The notes under the pieces: model-generated
The model's input: the letters and a program-made list of their open reading frames with translations, nothing else
The model's database searches: none
Told to the model about the DNA's origin: nothing
Source: Verrucomicrobium spinosum DSM 4136 = JCM 18804
GTDB taxonomy: Bacteria > Verrucomicrobiota > Verrucomicrobiia > Verrucomicrobiales > Verrucomicrobiaceae
NCBI RefSeq assembly: GCF_000172155.1
Contig: NZ_ABIZ01000001.1
Span: 7,411,105 to 7,475,104 of the forward strand
Length of the DNA stretch: 64,000 nucleotides
Direction of reading: 5' to 3'
Part shown: piece after piece, positions 27,096 through 37,135 of the stretch
How positions within the stretch are numbered: the first letter of the stretch is position 1
Layout of the letters: every line of letters starts with the position of its first letter
Program-made: the position numbers and the translations under genes

Positions 27096-27782
27096 ATGAA
27101 AACGCCACCGACGTTCCCACGCACCCATGCTCGATTGGCCGGCTTCACGTTGATCGAACTGCTGCTCGTACTGGCCGTGATGACGATCCTGCTGACGCTG
27201 GTGGTGCCGGCGGTGCAGAGCACAGGGGCCGCGCGACTTACCGCAGGAGGCAAACAAGTGGCGGGACTCGTAGGGGCGGCCCGCCAGACTGCCATGTCCC
27301 ACAACACGCTGGCAGCCCTGGTGCTGCTTACCAGCCCAAACCAGCCCCAGGCTTACCGGGCCTTTGCCATCATCTACTACAAGGAAGGCCAGGGCTGGGT
27401 CCAAAAAGGCAACTGGGAAATGCTGCCGGAAGGCGTGGTGGTGGATGCGTCCAACACCGCTGATAGCACCTTCCTTCTTCACTCGCCCGAACCGTTCCCC
27501 TTCTTGAGCGAAGAGCAAGGGCAGGCGGCGCCTCCCGTGCGGTACCAGGGGGAGGGAGTTCAGGGCAACAACGCCATGGCCGCGCGCATCTTCACTGCCG
27601 GGGGCGGTTTGCTGGATGCCTCAGTGCCCTCCCAAATCCGCCTGGTGGAAGGGCATGTAGTGAGCGGCACCGTGCAATACGGCAGGCCCGGTGTTGACGG
27701 CAGGCCAGACAACTTTTTTGACATCGCCATCCTGGGGGCCACCGGCCTGCCAAAGATCAGTCGTCCACAACTCGAACCATGA
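27096..27782 (+). CDS. Verru_Chthon cassette protein D (prepilin-like)
   Basis: This is a pseudopilin-type protein of 228 residues. A short basic leader is followed by LAGFTLIELLLVLAVMTILL, the prepilin peptidase site (G|FTLIE) and hydrophobic helix, and then a GspH/FimT-like soluble domain. It resembles cassette protein D of the four-gene Verru_Chthon group. ATG 27096 puts the leader at a normal length; an upstream ATG at 27072 is less likely. Its stop overlaps the start of protein B (ATGA), so the genes are translated together. It is presumably assembled into a type II secretion/type IV pilus-like structure in the envelope; the work of these cassettes is not known. Confidence 0.85.
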   Translation: MKTPPTFPRTHARLAGFTLIELLLVLAVMTILLTLVVPAVQSTGAARLTAGGKQVAGLVGAARQTAMSHNTLAALVLLTSPNQPQAYRAFAIIYYKEGQGWVQKGNWEMLPEGVVVDASNTADSTFLLHSPEPFPFLSEEQGQAAPPVRYQGEGVQGNNAMAARIFTAGGGLLDASVPSQIRLVEGHVVSGTVQYGRPGVDGRPDNFFDIAILGATGLPKISRPQLEP

Positions 27783-28297
27783 AACCGATTAAGCGCCTTT
27801 CTTCCGGCTTCAGCCTGGCTGAGGTGGTCCTCGCCATAGGAATCTGCTCCGTGGCCCTCATGTCCCTCATCGGAGTGTTGGGAGTCTCCCTTTCTGCGGA
27901 GCGGGATTCTGCACGGGACACGGCCCTGACAGCCATGTCCTCACAGATCGTGGCCCGGCTTTCCAAGCAGCCTTTTGATGAGTTGCTCAAGAGCGTCGGG
28001 TCTGCCTCGGCCTCCGCAGAGGGAGACAGCGCCATGCCAGATGCCGGTCCTGTCTTCTACTTTGACTCCCAAGGCATGCTGCTCGCCGACGCCAGTGACC
28101 CAAATGAGTTGAGTGCCGCCTACCGATGCCTGGTCACACAACGCCCCTGCGAGGATACCAAAAATCCCACCACCGGCGCCTGCAACCTCGTCCGTGTGGA
28201 GATGGCCTGTTCCTGGCCCGTGACGAGCGGAAGCGGATCGACCAGCGCCCAGTCAACCGGCCAACAGCGTCTCTATGCAAGCATCGCCCGATACTGA
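27779..28297 (+). CDS. Verru_Chthon cassette protein B (prepilin-like)
   Basis: This is a 172-residue pseudopilin of the GspI/PilV kind: SSGFSLAEVVLAIGICSVALMS at residues 8-29 gives the processing site and helix. The remaining domain ends near GQQRLYASIARY. It matches cassette protein B in size and place. The start overlaps the stop of protein D by four bases, and its end overlaps the start of protein C by 23 bases, marking a single transcript. Confidence 0.85.
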   Translation: MKPIKRLSSGFSLAEVVLAIGICSVALMSLIGVLGVSLSAERDSARDTALTAMSSQIVARLSKQPFDELLKSVGSASASAEGDSAMPDAGPVFYFDSQGMLLADASDPNELSAAYRCLVTQRPCEDTKNPTTGACNLVRVEMACSWPVTSGSGSTSAQSTGQQRLYASIARY

Positions 28298-29231
28298 TCA
28301 TCGCGCCAGCAGCGCGAGGCGGGCTTTCACCCTGGTGGAGCTCCTGGTTTCCATCAGCGTGCTGGCCCTCATCGTAGCCCTGCTCGGCAGCTCGCTCACG
28401 GAGGTGAGCCGAGCCTGGACTCGCGGGGAGGGCAATGCGGAACGCCGCGGCAGCTCCCGGGCATTGGCAGATTTCCTGGCATCGGAGTTGCAAGGAGCCC
28501 TGCTTCCCGTGGAGGGCACAGACCCACGGGGGCAGGGCAATCTGCAATTCCTTGCCAGTCCTCCGGCGGCCCGTTTGCCTGCAGGGTGTGCCTGGTCCGA
28601 CTCGCTCTTCTGGCAGACACCCCAGGCCATGGAGACCACCTTTGGAGAGATCGCCGTGGTGGGTTATTTCATCAAATGGACAGACGGCCGCCCCATGCTA
28701 TGCCGTCTCTTCATTCCGCCGTCGGCACGCCAGGATGGCGTTGTTTCGAAGAACCCAGATTTCAGAGTCTATGACAGCAACCCCGATGCCTGGCTGGACG
28801 CCGGGATTGTATCGCGAAACGCGGCCCCGGATGACAAGGCCGGAGGCTATCGGGGGCTCTTTGCGGATCTTGTGCCCGGATTCTGGGTGCAGTGCTACGG
28901 GCTCGACGGTCAGGCACTGCCCCGCACCTATGACTCCCGCCAGGGCTATGACTGCCGCTTCCAGCCCGAAGGCAGGCTCAGCTACACAGAGAAGCGTTAC
29001 CTGCCCGCCACAGTGAGAGTGTCCCTGGCCCAGGTGGACTCAGGTCATGAGTTTGAACTGGCGCAGGCGGCCGACGAGGTGCGCGCCATCGCGGCCGATC
29101 CTGCCGTCAGGGACGCAGCCACCTTCCTCCAGCGCATTCAGTCAGCGGCGGAAAGTTCGCCCACGCTCGCGGCGCTGCTCCCGGGGCTGCGCACCTACAC
29201 CACGGAAATCCAGATGCTGCACTCCCGATGA
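28275..29231 (+). CDS. Verru_Chthon cassette protein C (prepilin-like)
   Basis: This is a 318-residue pseudopilin of the GspJ/PilW kind: ARRAFTLVELLVSISVLALI at residues 14-33 is the prepilin signal and helix. The soluble part has LADFLASELQGALLPVE and VAVVGYFIKW-like blocks typical of cassette protein C. The leader is 16 residues, slightly long but plausible. Overlaps with B before it and the A-like gene after it (ATGA at 29228) show tight coupling. It is probably a minor pilin that joins B and D at the tip of the fibre; this follows from GspH-I-J-K analogy. Confidence 0.85.
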   Translation: MQASPDTDHRASSARRAFTLVELLVSISVLALIVALLGSSLTEVSRAWTRGEGNAERRGSSRALADFLASELQGALLPVEGTDPRGQGNLQFLASPPAARLPAGCAWSDSLFWQTPQAMETTFGEIAVVGYFIKWTDGRPMLCRLFIPPSARQDGVVSKNPDFRVYDSNPDAWLDAGIVSRNAAPDDKAGGYRGLFADLVPGFWVQCYGLDGQALPRTYDSRQGYDCRFQPEGRLSYTEKRYLPATVRVSLAQVDSGHEFELAQAADEVRAIAADPAVRDAATFLQRIQSAAESSPTLAALLPGLRTYTTEIQMLHSR

Positions 29232-32200
29232 AGTCTTGCCTTCCCATCCGCGCTTCCCGCCCAAGGGGAGCTGCCCTCATCATCACACTGCTGATCATCG
29301 CCCTGCTCACGGTCATGGTGGTGGCGTTTCTGGACACCTCCCGCATTGAGCGCAGCGTGTCTGCCCATCACATGGAGCGATCACGGGCCGCCCTGTTGGC
29401 CAGGGAGGGCGTGAGTCGCACCGTGGCCCTCTTGCAGAAGGAGACGGTGGACGCGCCTCGTCAGGAGGGTGAAACCGAGGAGCAGTTTGCCCTTCGCAAG
29501 AGGAACTGGATCAGCCAGCCCGGTGCACTGCTGGTGCCGGATGCGCTCCCAGCCAGCCAGAAAGAGATTCGCCGGAAGGTGGAACTCTCCAGCGGCACGC
29601 CCCAGACAACTGCACCCACCTCGCCCGTCTTCGAGCCAGCCAACCTGAATGTTCAGATCCTATCAGACCCGAAGCCCGGATCACGGCTCATCACCGATAT
29701 CAAGGACCCTGCAACGGGCAAGCCGGTGCCATTGAAGCTGCGGTGGATCTATGTGCGGGAAGATGTAAAGGGAGGCGGCCTCTCCTATGACACAGCAGAG
29801 GAGCCGGACCTCCGTGACAGCGCCCGCCCCATCGTGGGGCGCTTCGCCTACTGGGTGGATGACGAGAGCAGCAAGATCAACTGCAACCTGGCCTGGAAGC
29901 GCACCCCGTCTGGCACTCCGCCCGCGCGTGCCAATCAACATCCGGCATCCCATCCGAGCCGCATCAATCTCACCAGTTTGATGCAACCGGATGGCGCGCG
30001 CCTCGACGAGGCGGCAGCAGATGCCCTGCATCAGGAGGCCGCCACCCGGCCGTTCAACTCTTTCACCGACGCCCGGAGAATCGAAGAAATGGCACCCGGC
30101 ATCTCCAGCCTGCTTTCGCACAACAAGTTTGAGCTGACCCACTACAATCAGGACCCTGACACCACCTTCTTTGGCGAGGAGCGGATCATGCTCACCACCA
30201 ATCCTGCACTGGTGCCCAAGAATGCCGACGGCACATATGCGCGGAAGTTTCTCGACATCCTCCGGGATGATCCCGAGACGCTGGGCCTCACCAAGGAGCA
30301 ATTGGATCCGGGAAACTACGATCACCTTGCCGCCGGCCAGCCTGACTATGCGGGTGCGGGCTCCAATGTGCTGCTGCCCAACAAGCTCGACGGCGTGGTC
30401 CGTGATCTGATGCGCTACATCAGCTCCCGCGAATGGCCGATATCCCCCGGGGTCAGTTTTAAGGACAAGTACTACCCCGGCGCTGCCAGTGACTCGGACG
30501 CGCAGCTTTCCCAACTGGCGGTGAACATCATCGACTATGTGCGCGCGAAGGAGTCTGCCATGGACGTGTTCGCGCCCATGCGTTTTGGCCCGAACCCGGC
30601 GGGTGAGCTTACCACCCATCCTTCCTATGGCTACGCTGGCTCCAATACCTTTCTGGGCATCAGTCGGGCACCTTACATCACTGAAGTGGGCATGTACATG
30701 AAGAATGACCCAGTGCCGGTTCCCAATCCGGTGCCCTCAGGCTGGCCACGGGATACCCAGGGCAAGCCGAAGAATCTTTACCCGTTGCACTATCGGTTTG
30801 AGGTCTTTCTCCCACCCAACTATGGCGTGGACGACGGCGTGGACCTGGTGCCAGACAAGGACGCAGAGCCCACGCCAAACTCGTCCTATGGCTGGCATTT
30901 CAGTAACCCTGACATCACTGCCTCAGACAGCACCTTCACGCAGTATCTCCCCGGACCCGGTGGCAGAGTGACCAGTACCAAGGGTCGCTCCATCACAGTC
31001 CGCATCTTCAAAGAAGACATTGAAGGCGGGCAGACGAAGCTCATGCCTGGCCAGCGGCTGGTGGTGAACAAGGTGCTCTACCGCGATGCCCCATGGTCCG
31101 TCCGCAAGTATTGCCCCTGGCGGTTGGCCATGTATCTCTGGAAGTCGGACGCGGAAGGGTTCATGACTGGGCCTCATGCACCGCGCATCGTCATCACTCC
31201 GGAGCATGGCACCATCCGCTGCGACATGGGCGATCCTGGCACCACCACCCCGGCCAACATGGTCTCCCATGAGTGTGATGATCCCCGGGCCAGCGTGCAT
31301 ACCAGCGACTGGAAACCGAACAAGAACAACGGCAACACCTTCGGCGCCCCGAACTCCCGATCCACGGTGGGGGCGAATCCACTGAACGTGCGCCCGCAAC
31401 AGGACGTGGACGCCGGTGGGAAGATCTCAGATGCCAGCTTCTACATGCCGCCTCCAAAGGGGCGAGGAACCAACGGACCAGATGGTGACAACGGCCGCCT
31501 CGGCTCGGTGGCCGAGCTGGGCTATGTGCACACGGGCAACAACGCGGCCACGGGCAGCATCCCCTGGCGCACCCTGCGTCTTCAGGTGAACAACTACACG
31601 ACTGCCAATCCTTCCCTGCCGGACTGGGCGCTTCTGGATCTGTTCAGCGTGGCCAACACCGGCACCACCTCCAATGGCGGACTCTACAAGCCACATGGCA
31701 CCTCCGTGGGAGGCCGCGTGAATGTGAACTCCCGCACGCTGCCGTTTGAGAACCTCACCCGGTCCCAGGCCCTGGTGGCGCTGCTCACCGGGGCCAATGG
31801 CATGACCTTGGAAAAGGCGACGGAGATCGCGGGCAACATTTACCGGCGTGAACTCTCCCCGCTGAACAACCGGCTCGGCAAAAGCTTCGGCAAAAGCTAT
31901 GGCTTCCCGTGGAAGGCGGCACCCGTGGCCACGGACGCGAATGCCTATGACATCCCGTGGGAGATCTGCGAGGTGAAGGGCGTGGCCGATGAAGGCGAGG
32001 CCAGTGAGAGTCTTGTGCGCGAGATTGGCAGCCTCATCACCTCCCGTGGAGGTGTGTTCACCGTCTATACCGTGGGCCAGGCGATGAAACAAACCTCCAG
32101 CGGCCAACTGACGGTCACCGCAGAACAGCGTCAGCAGGTCATGCTGGAGCGTTACGTCACGAATCGAGGCACCGCCAATGCGGCCGATGATGAAGTGCGC

Positions 32201-32236
32201 TTTCGCGTGGTGTACTCACGCAACCTGACGCCATAA
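29228..32236 (+). CDS. Verru_Chthon cassette protein A-like (GspK/PilX-like large protein)
   Basis: This is a 1002-residue protein closing the forward cassette. The N-terminus RGAALIITLLIIALLTVMVVAF is a prepilin-like membrane helix without the usual FTLIE Glu site, as in PilX/GspK. RFAYWVDDESSKINCNLAW at about 195-215 is the block that defines protein A relatives. Late in the protein, GGRVNVNSRTLPFENLTRSQ and YTVGQAMKQ repeat features of the second protein A at 32475-36521. It is shorter than the usual protein A (here 1349-1367 residues). The start overlaps the stop of protein C by ATGA. Confidence 0.8.
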   Translation: MKSCLPIRASRPRGAALIITLLIIALLTVMVVAFLDTSRIERSVSAHHMERSRAALLAREGVSRTVALLQKETVDAPRQEGETEEQFALRKRNWISQPGALLVPDALPASQKEIRRKVELSSGTPQTTAPTSPVFEPANLNVQILSDPKPGSRLITDIKDPATGKPVPLKLRWIYVREDVKGGGLSYDTAEEPDLRDSARPIVGRFAYWVDDESSKINCNLAWKRTPSGTPPARANQHPASHPSRINLTSLMQPDGARLDEAAADALHQEAATRPFNSFTDARRIEEMAPGISSLLSHNKFELTHYNQDPDTTFFGEERIMLTTNPALVPKNADGTYARKFLDILRDDPETLGLTKEQLDPGNYDHLAAGQPDYAGAGSNVLLPNKLDGVVRDLMRYISSREWPISPGVSFKDKYYPGAASDSDAQLSQLAVNIIDYVRAKESAMDVFAPMRFGPNPAGELTTHPSYGYAGSNTFLGISRAPYITEVGMYMKNDPVPVPNPVPSGWPRDTQGKPKNLYPLHYRFEVFLPPNYGVDDGVDLVPDKDAEPTPNSSYGWHFSNPDITASDSTFTQYLPGPGGRVTSTKGRSITVRIFKEDIEGGQTKLMPGQRLVVNKVLYRDAPWSVRKYCPWRLAMYLWKSDAEGFMTGPHAPRIVITPEHGTIRCDMGDPGTTTPANMVSHECDDPRASVHTSDWKPNKNNGNTFGAPNSRSTVGANPLNVRPQQDVDAGGKISDASFYMPPPKGRGTNGPDGDNGRLGSVAELGYVHTGNNAATGSIPWRTLRLQVNNYTTANPSLPDWALLDLFSVANTGTTSNGGLYKPHGTSVGGRVNVNSRTLPFENLTRSQALVALLTGANGMTLEKATEIAGNIYRRELSPLNNRLGKSFGKSYGFPWKAAPVATDANAYDIPWEICEVKGVADEGEASESLVREIGSLITSRGGVFTVYTVGQAMKQTSSGQLTVTAEQRQQVMLERYVTNRGTANAADDEVRFRVVYSRNLTP

Positions 32237-32474
32237 TCGGTGCCATTGGCGTCGGACGCTTCACCAACAGCCGGAGACGAGGCCCTGTCCGCCCACCTTG
32301 CACCCCTGGCCCCATCTGGATTGCCACTTACGGAATCTTCTGTTAAACAGGGGGATCCTCGGTGGAGGGAATTCATGGGGCCGTCAGCAGATGCTTGAGC
32401 CCCGGAGTCCTTCACCCTGCACGCGAACTGAATCTACGGGTGATCCGGCAAAAACGTGCCCCGCGCGCGCCCGC

Positions 32475-35400
32475 TCAGGGAGCAAAGGTCCTCTTGGAAA
32501 TAACGCGGAAACCATAGTGATCATCCAGCGCATCTTCGGGAAAGTCATTCTTGATGAAGTCTGGCAGCTTCTCGTTATTAGGGTCAAGATACCGCTCCAG
32601 AAGCACAGAGCCTCTTTGTTCTGCTGAAACAAAATCCACCGCTTCATCCCAGGTGGCGGCAGAGCTGGAACGGGCTTTCTTCAATGTCTGCACCCGGTAG
32701 TGCACAGTGTAGGTGTTCGACTTGGTGGTCAGTCGGGGGTAAAGATGGTTGTAGGGCGATTCGCGTACATTGTCCCCCGTCAGCTCATAGCCGTCTTTTT
32801 GGGTGCCCAGATCACCATTCCACCAGGAGACCATGGACTCGTACGTGGGTGAAGAACTGGGCAGACCGCCAGGATGGGTGTAATAGGTGCGGCCCGCAAA
32901 AGGCTGGGGCACAAGGAAGATCTCGCAAATCTCCGACGCGCTCCGAAAGATGTCCCCCTTCAAAAAGCGGTTTCGGATGCCTTTCATCGTCTCCGCTGCG
33001 TTGACGCCGTAAACAGTTTCATAGTTCAACCATTTGTCCCGTGACTTGTAACACCCCTCCCCCTTCGTGGGATCGTCATCTCCTGCCAGGGCATCCTTGG
33101 CCCAGGCCAGGTCAGCGGGGAGGGCTGAGATCCGCGAGCTGCGCAACACGGCATGAATGCCGGTGTTTCTCTCAATATAGGAGAAGGGCATGATCTGGCT
33201 GTTCAGATTGATCTTGCCCGCCGTGGATCCTGGCTCGCTGATCGCATAAGGCTCCACCACTGGCATCCAGAAAAAGTCGAGTAGGAGGTGGTCATGCGGA
33301 GGGCGGAATCCAAAATGGTCCCCAGGCTTCGGCTCCTCAAGAGAGGGAGTCTCGCGAGAAGGCGGATTCGGGCAGAAAAGCAGCGTCTGCCAGGGCGCGG
33401 GGGCTGGGATGCCGTCAAGAGGATCGGCATGGATCACGGACGGAAGCGAGCCAAACGCCACCGCGGAACAGATCTGCCGGTTGGGAGAGTAGAAACGGCC
33501 CGTTGTCTCCTCGGTGAAACCAATTCTGGAGAAGTATCCATCGTCCTCCTTTGTTGTATTTCCAGTGACTCCGGCGTCATCAATCTTGTTGATATAGGGC
33601 CCGTCTTCGATTCTTCCAGTGCCCGTATCCCAGTCCCCCGGACGCCCGTCGGTATTGTAGGCCCCATTCAGCTTTCTGGGAACCGCAGGCTGGCAGTCTT
33701 CCCAGTACTTTACATCGCGCAGCAAACCATAGGACTTCAGCACAGCCTTGTCCGGACCAATTTCATAGCCGGCCATTTTCCACACATGCTGCCTGCCCTG
33801 GTTCGTTGTCAGATAGGGCACCTGGTGACTGCGACCATAGTGTCCGGCGTAAGTTGACCCTGCATGCCGGAGGGATTGTGCTTCCTCAATGGGGCTGTTG
33901 TAGTCCTCATGAGGGGCGAAGTACTCCTTGGGCACCTCCTTGAGGGCACAAAGCAGGCGGTAGTCTCCTTGAATCGGGCTGGACGAGCCGGAAACGACCG
34001 AACGCACCGTGTCTCCGTAGCAGATGATGTTGTTGAGGATATTCTTGGTATTCAAACGGGCCTGCAGATTCATGCGATTAACGGCGGTGGCCCAGTTGGC
34101 ATTGGAGCTCATTGCGGAATCCACTCGAACCGTGGGCACCGGCCAGGGTCCGGCTGTAGGGAAATCCAGGTGGAAGGTCTGAACCAATGTTTCGTCACCA
34201 AATTTCCCAGCAGGGCCTGAACCCGTATGAATCTCAATGGTCAGGTCCCCTCCCTCAAATAGGAAGGTCTTGCCGGCAGAGACGTCCACCTCCAAGCTGA
34301 CAAATGGGAATGAGTCTGTTTCATCGGCATCCACCCCGCCAGGGGCAACGGCCTTCATCATTTTTTCGGCATTTCCAGTACGAGCCTTGTAGAAGTGCGA
34401 GTTTAACGAAGTGTAAGCCGTGGCAGACCCGGCGTCGCCCGTAGCACCAGATGCCACCCAAGTGCGGTTGACAAGCTGCGCACCAAAGCCCAGAGAGATG
34501 CCGTTTACCTTCCAGTTCTCCAGCCCCAACACCCGATAGCGCACATTGGGATTTCTCGGCGGCATACCCACGGCGGGGATGAAGGGCTGTAGGATCAAAA
34601 ACGCCTGCATCTTCGTGGTCTTGTCGGACACGTTGGTGGGAGCTTCCACATCTTTAGGTTTGTTGGCAGACGCCATCTCCACTTGAGTCGCCATGAAGAC
34701 GACTGCCGCCTCTACCACTGAGGGATAGTGGCCGAATGACTTCAGCTTGAGCGCATACGGCTCGGTCGGGGTGCCGCTCGCAGTCAATGGCACCGCTGTC
34801 GATTCAGCCATCCACTCAGGATTAAGCTTCGTGTAGGCCCGGGGCGGCAGGTAGTGGTATTTGGGTGTTTCGTAAGGATTGTGGCCATTCACCCCCCACC
34901 GGATGAAGTCGAACATGTTCAACAAGATCTGGTTGCGGTTCAGGCTCCCATACTTGTCATCAAACGTGTCACTGCCAAATCCCGGCGCAGCTTTCTTGGT
35001 CAGTCGTTGCAGATAGCTGAGCAGTTCCTGGTTCCGGGCAATCTGAAAGTCTGCCGTCTGACTTTGGGACGACCCTTGCTTGGTCGAGTTATTCTCCCAG
35101 GTGGACGCTCTCTGGAAGCCACCTGGGAGGCCAGCAGTGGTGGCGCAAAAGTTGAGCAGCTTGTCTTTGGCCGTGCGCTTGGCCTTGTCCGCCTGCACAG
35201 GCCACAGGGAGATGCGCGGGCGGTTGTAGAGATTGACCTCCGGGGCACGGCTGTGGGCTGTGAGGAAGAAACGACTGGCCTCCAGCTCACCACTGTCAAT
35301 AAGGCCCCCGGCTGCATTGGGCAGCCTCATCCCCTGACTGTCGAGCGTTGATCCGTAGAAGAATTCATCCACCGTGCTGAAGAGTCTCTCGCGCTTAAAC

Positions 35401-36521
35401 GGAATGCCTGTCGCAGATTTAGGCTCCTCCGTGCCCCCACGGGAGCCCTCGCCGGGGGCGCCAAGCTGAAGTCTGGGAGTCAAAGCGTAGAGCTTCCCCA
35501 GCCATGCTGTGTAGCTCTCCTTGTTGGCCACCATCCCGGAAGCGATGACCTGGGGATACTGATACTCATAAGACTCGTCAAACGCCTGGAGAACCACCCC
35601 AAGACTCGTCATGGCTGGATGTCCGGGATATCTCTGAAACTCATTTTGCGCAGGAGGGAAGTAGGCAAAATTCCGATCCGACCAGCTTGATGTACGCGGC
35701 AAATTCCAACCCGTCCCTTCGCCCGCCGTGTTGATGTTGACCTTGCAGCTTTCATCATCAGTCCAAAACGCAATCCGGCTGACTATGGGATTGCTGGCCG
35801 TAACTTCCGCGGCATTGAAGACCGCCTTGCCCCCCTCTCCTCCGGTGGGCACCACGATGCGCCCGTCCTGCAGCACATAGAGCCAGCGCACCGGCATGGG
35901 AAGGGGCTGCTGCGGAGTCGCCCCCGGCACTGACGCAGACGCGGAAAGGCTAAAGCCATCCATCTTGCCGACGGCCGGCTCCCCCTCTCCGCCCAGCAAG
36001 CTGTGATCGACGATGGGGTAGCGGTATTCCACCGTCCCGCTCCCGCTGAGTTTAGCCACCGGCTCATTGAGATCAACGAACTGGGCAGGCAGTTCCCTCC
36101 ACTGAGCCAGACTCTCGACCTCTTTAAGAGCATCGAAGGTGTCACCCGCTTGAACCATTTTCTCTGCCGAATACAACCGCCACACAGATTGCAGATCGGA
36201 CCGTCCAGGGATGGAGCCCGCCTGGTTCCCGAAGACACGGATCATTCCCGGCTGGGACGCCCAGGTCTTGGCCATGCCCAACTCCGTCGTGGCCTGCCTG
36301 ATCTGGCCCATGACGATACTGACCGGCATGTCTGTGAGCTGGCGCACCTGGGCAATCTGGCTGAAGCCAGCCGACGCCCTGGATTCTGACGAGCCCATGG
36401 ACAACATCGCCAGCACAAGCCCCATCAGCAGCGTGACAATGACCAGCACCAACACCAACGCCATGCCGGCCTGGCGGCGGCCCCCTTTAGACTGTGGCAT
36501 ATTTTCGAAAGAGTTAATCAT
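32475..36521 (-). CDS. Verru_Chthon cassette protein A, convergent copy
   Basis: This is a very large protein of 1348 residues from ATG 36521; ATG 36500 is an alternative and a TTG at 36578 is possible. The N-terminal helix GMALVLVLVIVTLLMGLVLAMLSM is followed by QVRQLTDMPVSIVMGQIRQAT and TWASQPGMIRVFG. Next come SRIAFWTDDESCKVNINTAGE and a C-terminal YRVQTLKKARSS region, the hallmarks of cassette protein A. It faces the forward D-B-C-A set, with 238 bases between the stops. The nearest D, B and C genes belong to the other strand, so it is either the remainder of a second cassette or a stand-alone A. No domain with known chemistry is seen. Confidence 0.85.
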   Translation of the reverse strand: MINSFENMPQSKGGRRQAGMALVLVLVIVTLLMGLVLAMLSMGSSESRASAGFSQIAQVRQLTDMPVSIVMGQIRQATTELGMAKTWASQPGMIRVFGNQAGSIPGRSDLQSVWRLYSAEKMVQAGDTFDALKEVESLAQWRELPAQFVDLNEPVAKLSGSGTVEYRYPIVDHSLLGGEGEPAVGKMDGFSLSASASVPGATPQQPLPMPVRWLYVLQDGRIVVPTGGEGGKAVFNAAEVTASNPIVSRIAFWTDDESCKVNINTAGEGTGWNLPRTSSWSDRNFAYFPPAQNEFQRYPGHPAMTSLGVVLQAFDESYEYQYPQVIASGMVANKESYTAWLGKLYALTPRLQLGAPGEGSRGGTEEPKSATGIPFKRERLFSTVDEFFYGSTLDSQGMRLPNAAGGLIDSGELEASRFFLTAHSRAPEVNLYNRPRISLWPVQADKAKRTAKDKLLNFCATTAGLPGGFQRASTWENNSTKQGSSQSQTADFQIARNQELLSYLQRLTKKAAPGFGSDTFDDKYGSLNRNQILLNMFDFIRWGVNGHNPYETPKYHYLPPRAYTKLNPEWMAESTAVPLTASGTPTEPYALKLKSFGHYPSVVEAAVVFMATQVEMASANKPKDVEAPTNVSDKTTKMQAFLILQPFIPAVGMPPRNPNVRYRVLGLENWKVNGISLGFGAQLVNRTWVASGATGDAGSATAYTSLNSHFYKARTGNAEKMMKAVAPGGVDADETDSFPFVSLEVDVSAGKTFLFEGGDLTIEIHTGSGPAGKFGDETLVQTFHLDFPTAGPWPVPTVRVDSAMSSNANWATAVNRMNLQARLNTKNILNNIICYGDTVRSVVSGSSSPIQGDYRLLCALKEVPKEYFAPHEDYNSPIEEAQSLRHAGSTYAGHYGRSHQVPYLTTNQGRQHVWKMAGYEIGPDKAVLKSYGLLRDVKYWEDCQPAVPRKLNGAYNTDGRPGDWDTGTGRIEDGPYINKIDDAGVTGNTTKEDDGYFSRIGFTEETTGRFYSPNRQICSAVAFGSLPSVIHADPLDGIPAPAPWQTLLFCPNPPSRETPSLEEPKPGDHFGFRPPHDHLLLDFFWMPVVEPYAISEPGSTAGKINLNSQIMPFSYIERNTGIHAVLRSSRISALPADLAWAKDALAGDDDPTKGEGCYKSRDKWLNYETVYGVNAAETMKGIRNRFLKGDIFRSASEICEIFLVPQPFAGRTYYTHPGGLPSSSPTYESMVSWWNGDLGTQKDGYELTGDNVRESPYNHLYPRLTTKSNTYTVHYRVQTLKKARSSSAATWDEAVDFVSAEQRGSVLLERYLDPNNEKLPDFIKNDFPEDALDDHYGFRVISKRTFAP

Positions 36522-36986
36522 AGAAACTAGAAGATTGATGGTGGGAACACTGGCGCAGGCTGTCTGCACAACTCCCAACTTGAGATGATGCCAGTACGAC
36601 GAAAGCAGCGGTCGTATCCCTCTCTCTCAGCACAACCTCAACCGAGGCTGCTCATACGAGCGGGAGAAAAATCGGGATCAAAAGCCCATGGAATTGCAGG
36701 TGACCTAATTCGATTTCATGGACAGCGACCCTCGTTAGGGTGCATCGCCGAAACCAACTAGGAAAGGATTGATTGCGAGTTAATCCTGAATCATTGCGTC
36801 TACATTGTATTGTCTAAGGCCGCACTCAGGCCTGATGCAACCGGGATACACGGCCCATCGCAGACGTCAGATTCAAAGTCTGCCGCAGACTAGAAAACAG
36901 CTTCTTGGGGAATGCGGAACGTTTAAAGCCTCAGCACCGCAAAAACTCTCACCCACATCCAGAAGTGCGAAGCTGCAATCTGTAAC
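36522..36986. other. Intergenic stretch at the left border of the accessory island
   Basis: About 465 bases upstream of the convergent protein A gene. No gene, terminator or strong promoter is recognised. It ends at the first TAGCCTGTC repeat (36987), which I take as the left limit of the toxin/RAYT island. Confidence 0.5.
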
Positions 36987-36997
36987 GACAGGCTATA
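36987..36997 (-). repeat. RAYT-associated repeat, gene-distal end of RAYT copy 1
   Basis: GACAGGCTATA here is the inverted form of the TATAGCCTGTC core. With the copy at 38241 it brackets the first complete RAYT gene as inverted ends. The same GGCTATACGCAAA context recurs at the far end of RAYT copy 3 (42436). Confidence 0.6.
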
Positions 36998-37135
36998 CGC
37001 AAACCGCGTTCCGGGCAGCAAATCAGCACTCTTCCTGGATACGAGTCCACGGAGATTCTCCAGGGTCTCAATGCTCCTTGGCCCCCTATTCCCGCATGCA
37101 CCAGCCACCCTGCTTTGCGGCACCCCTGATTGCCC

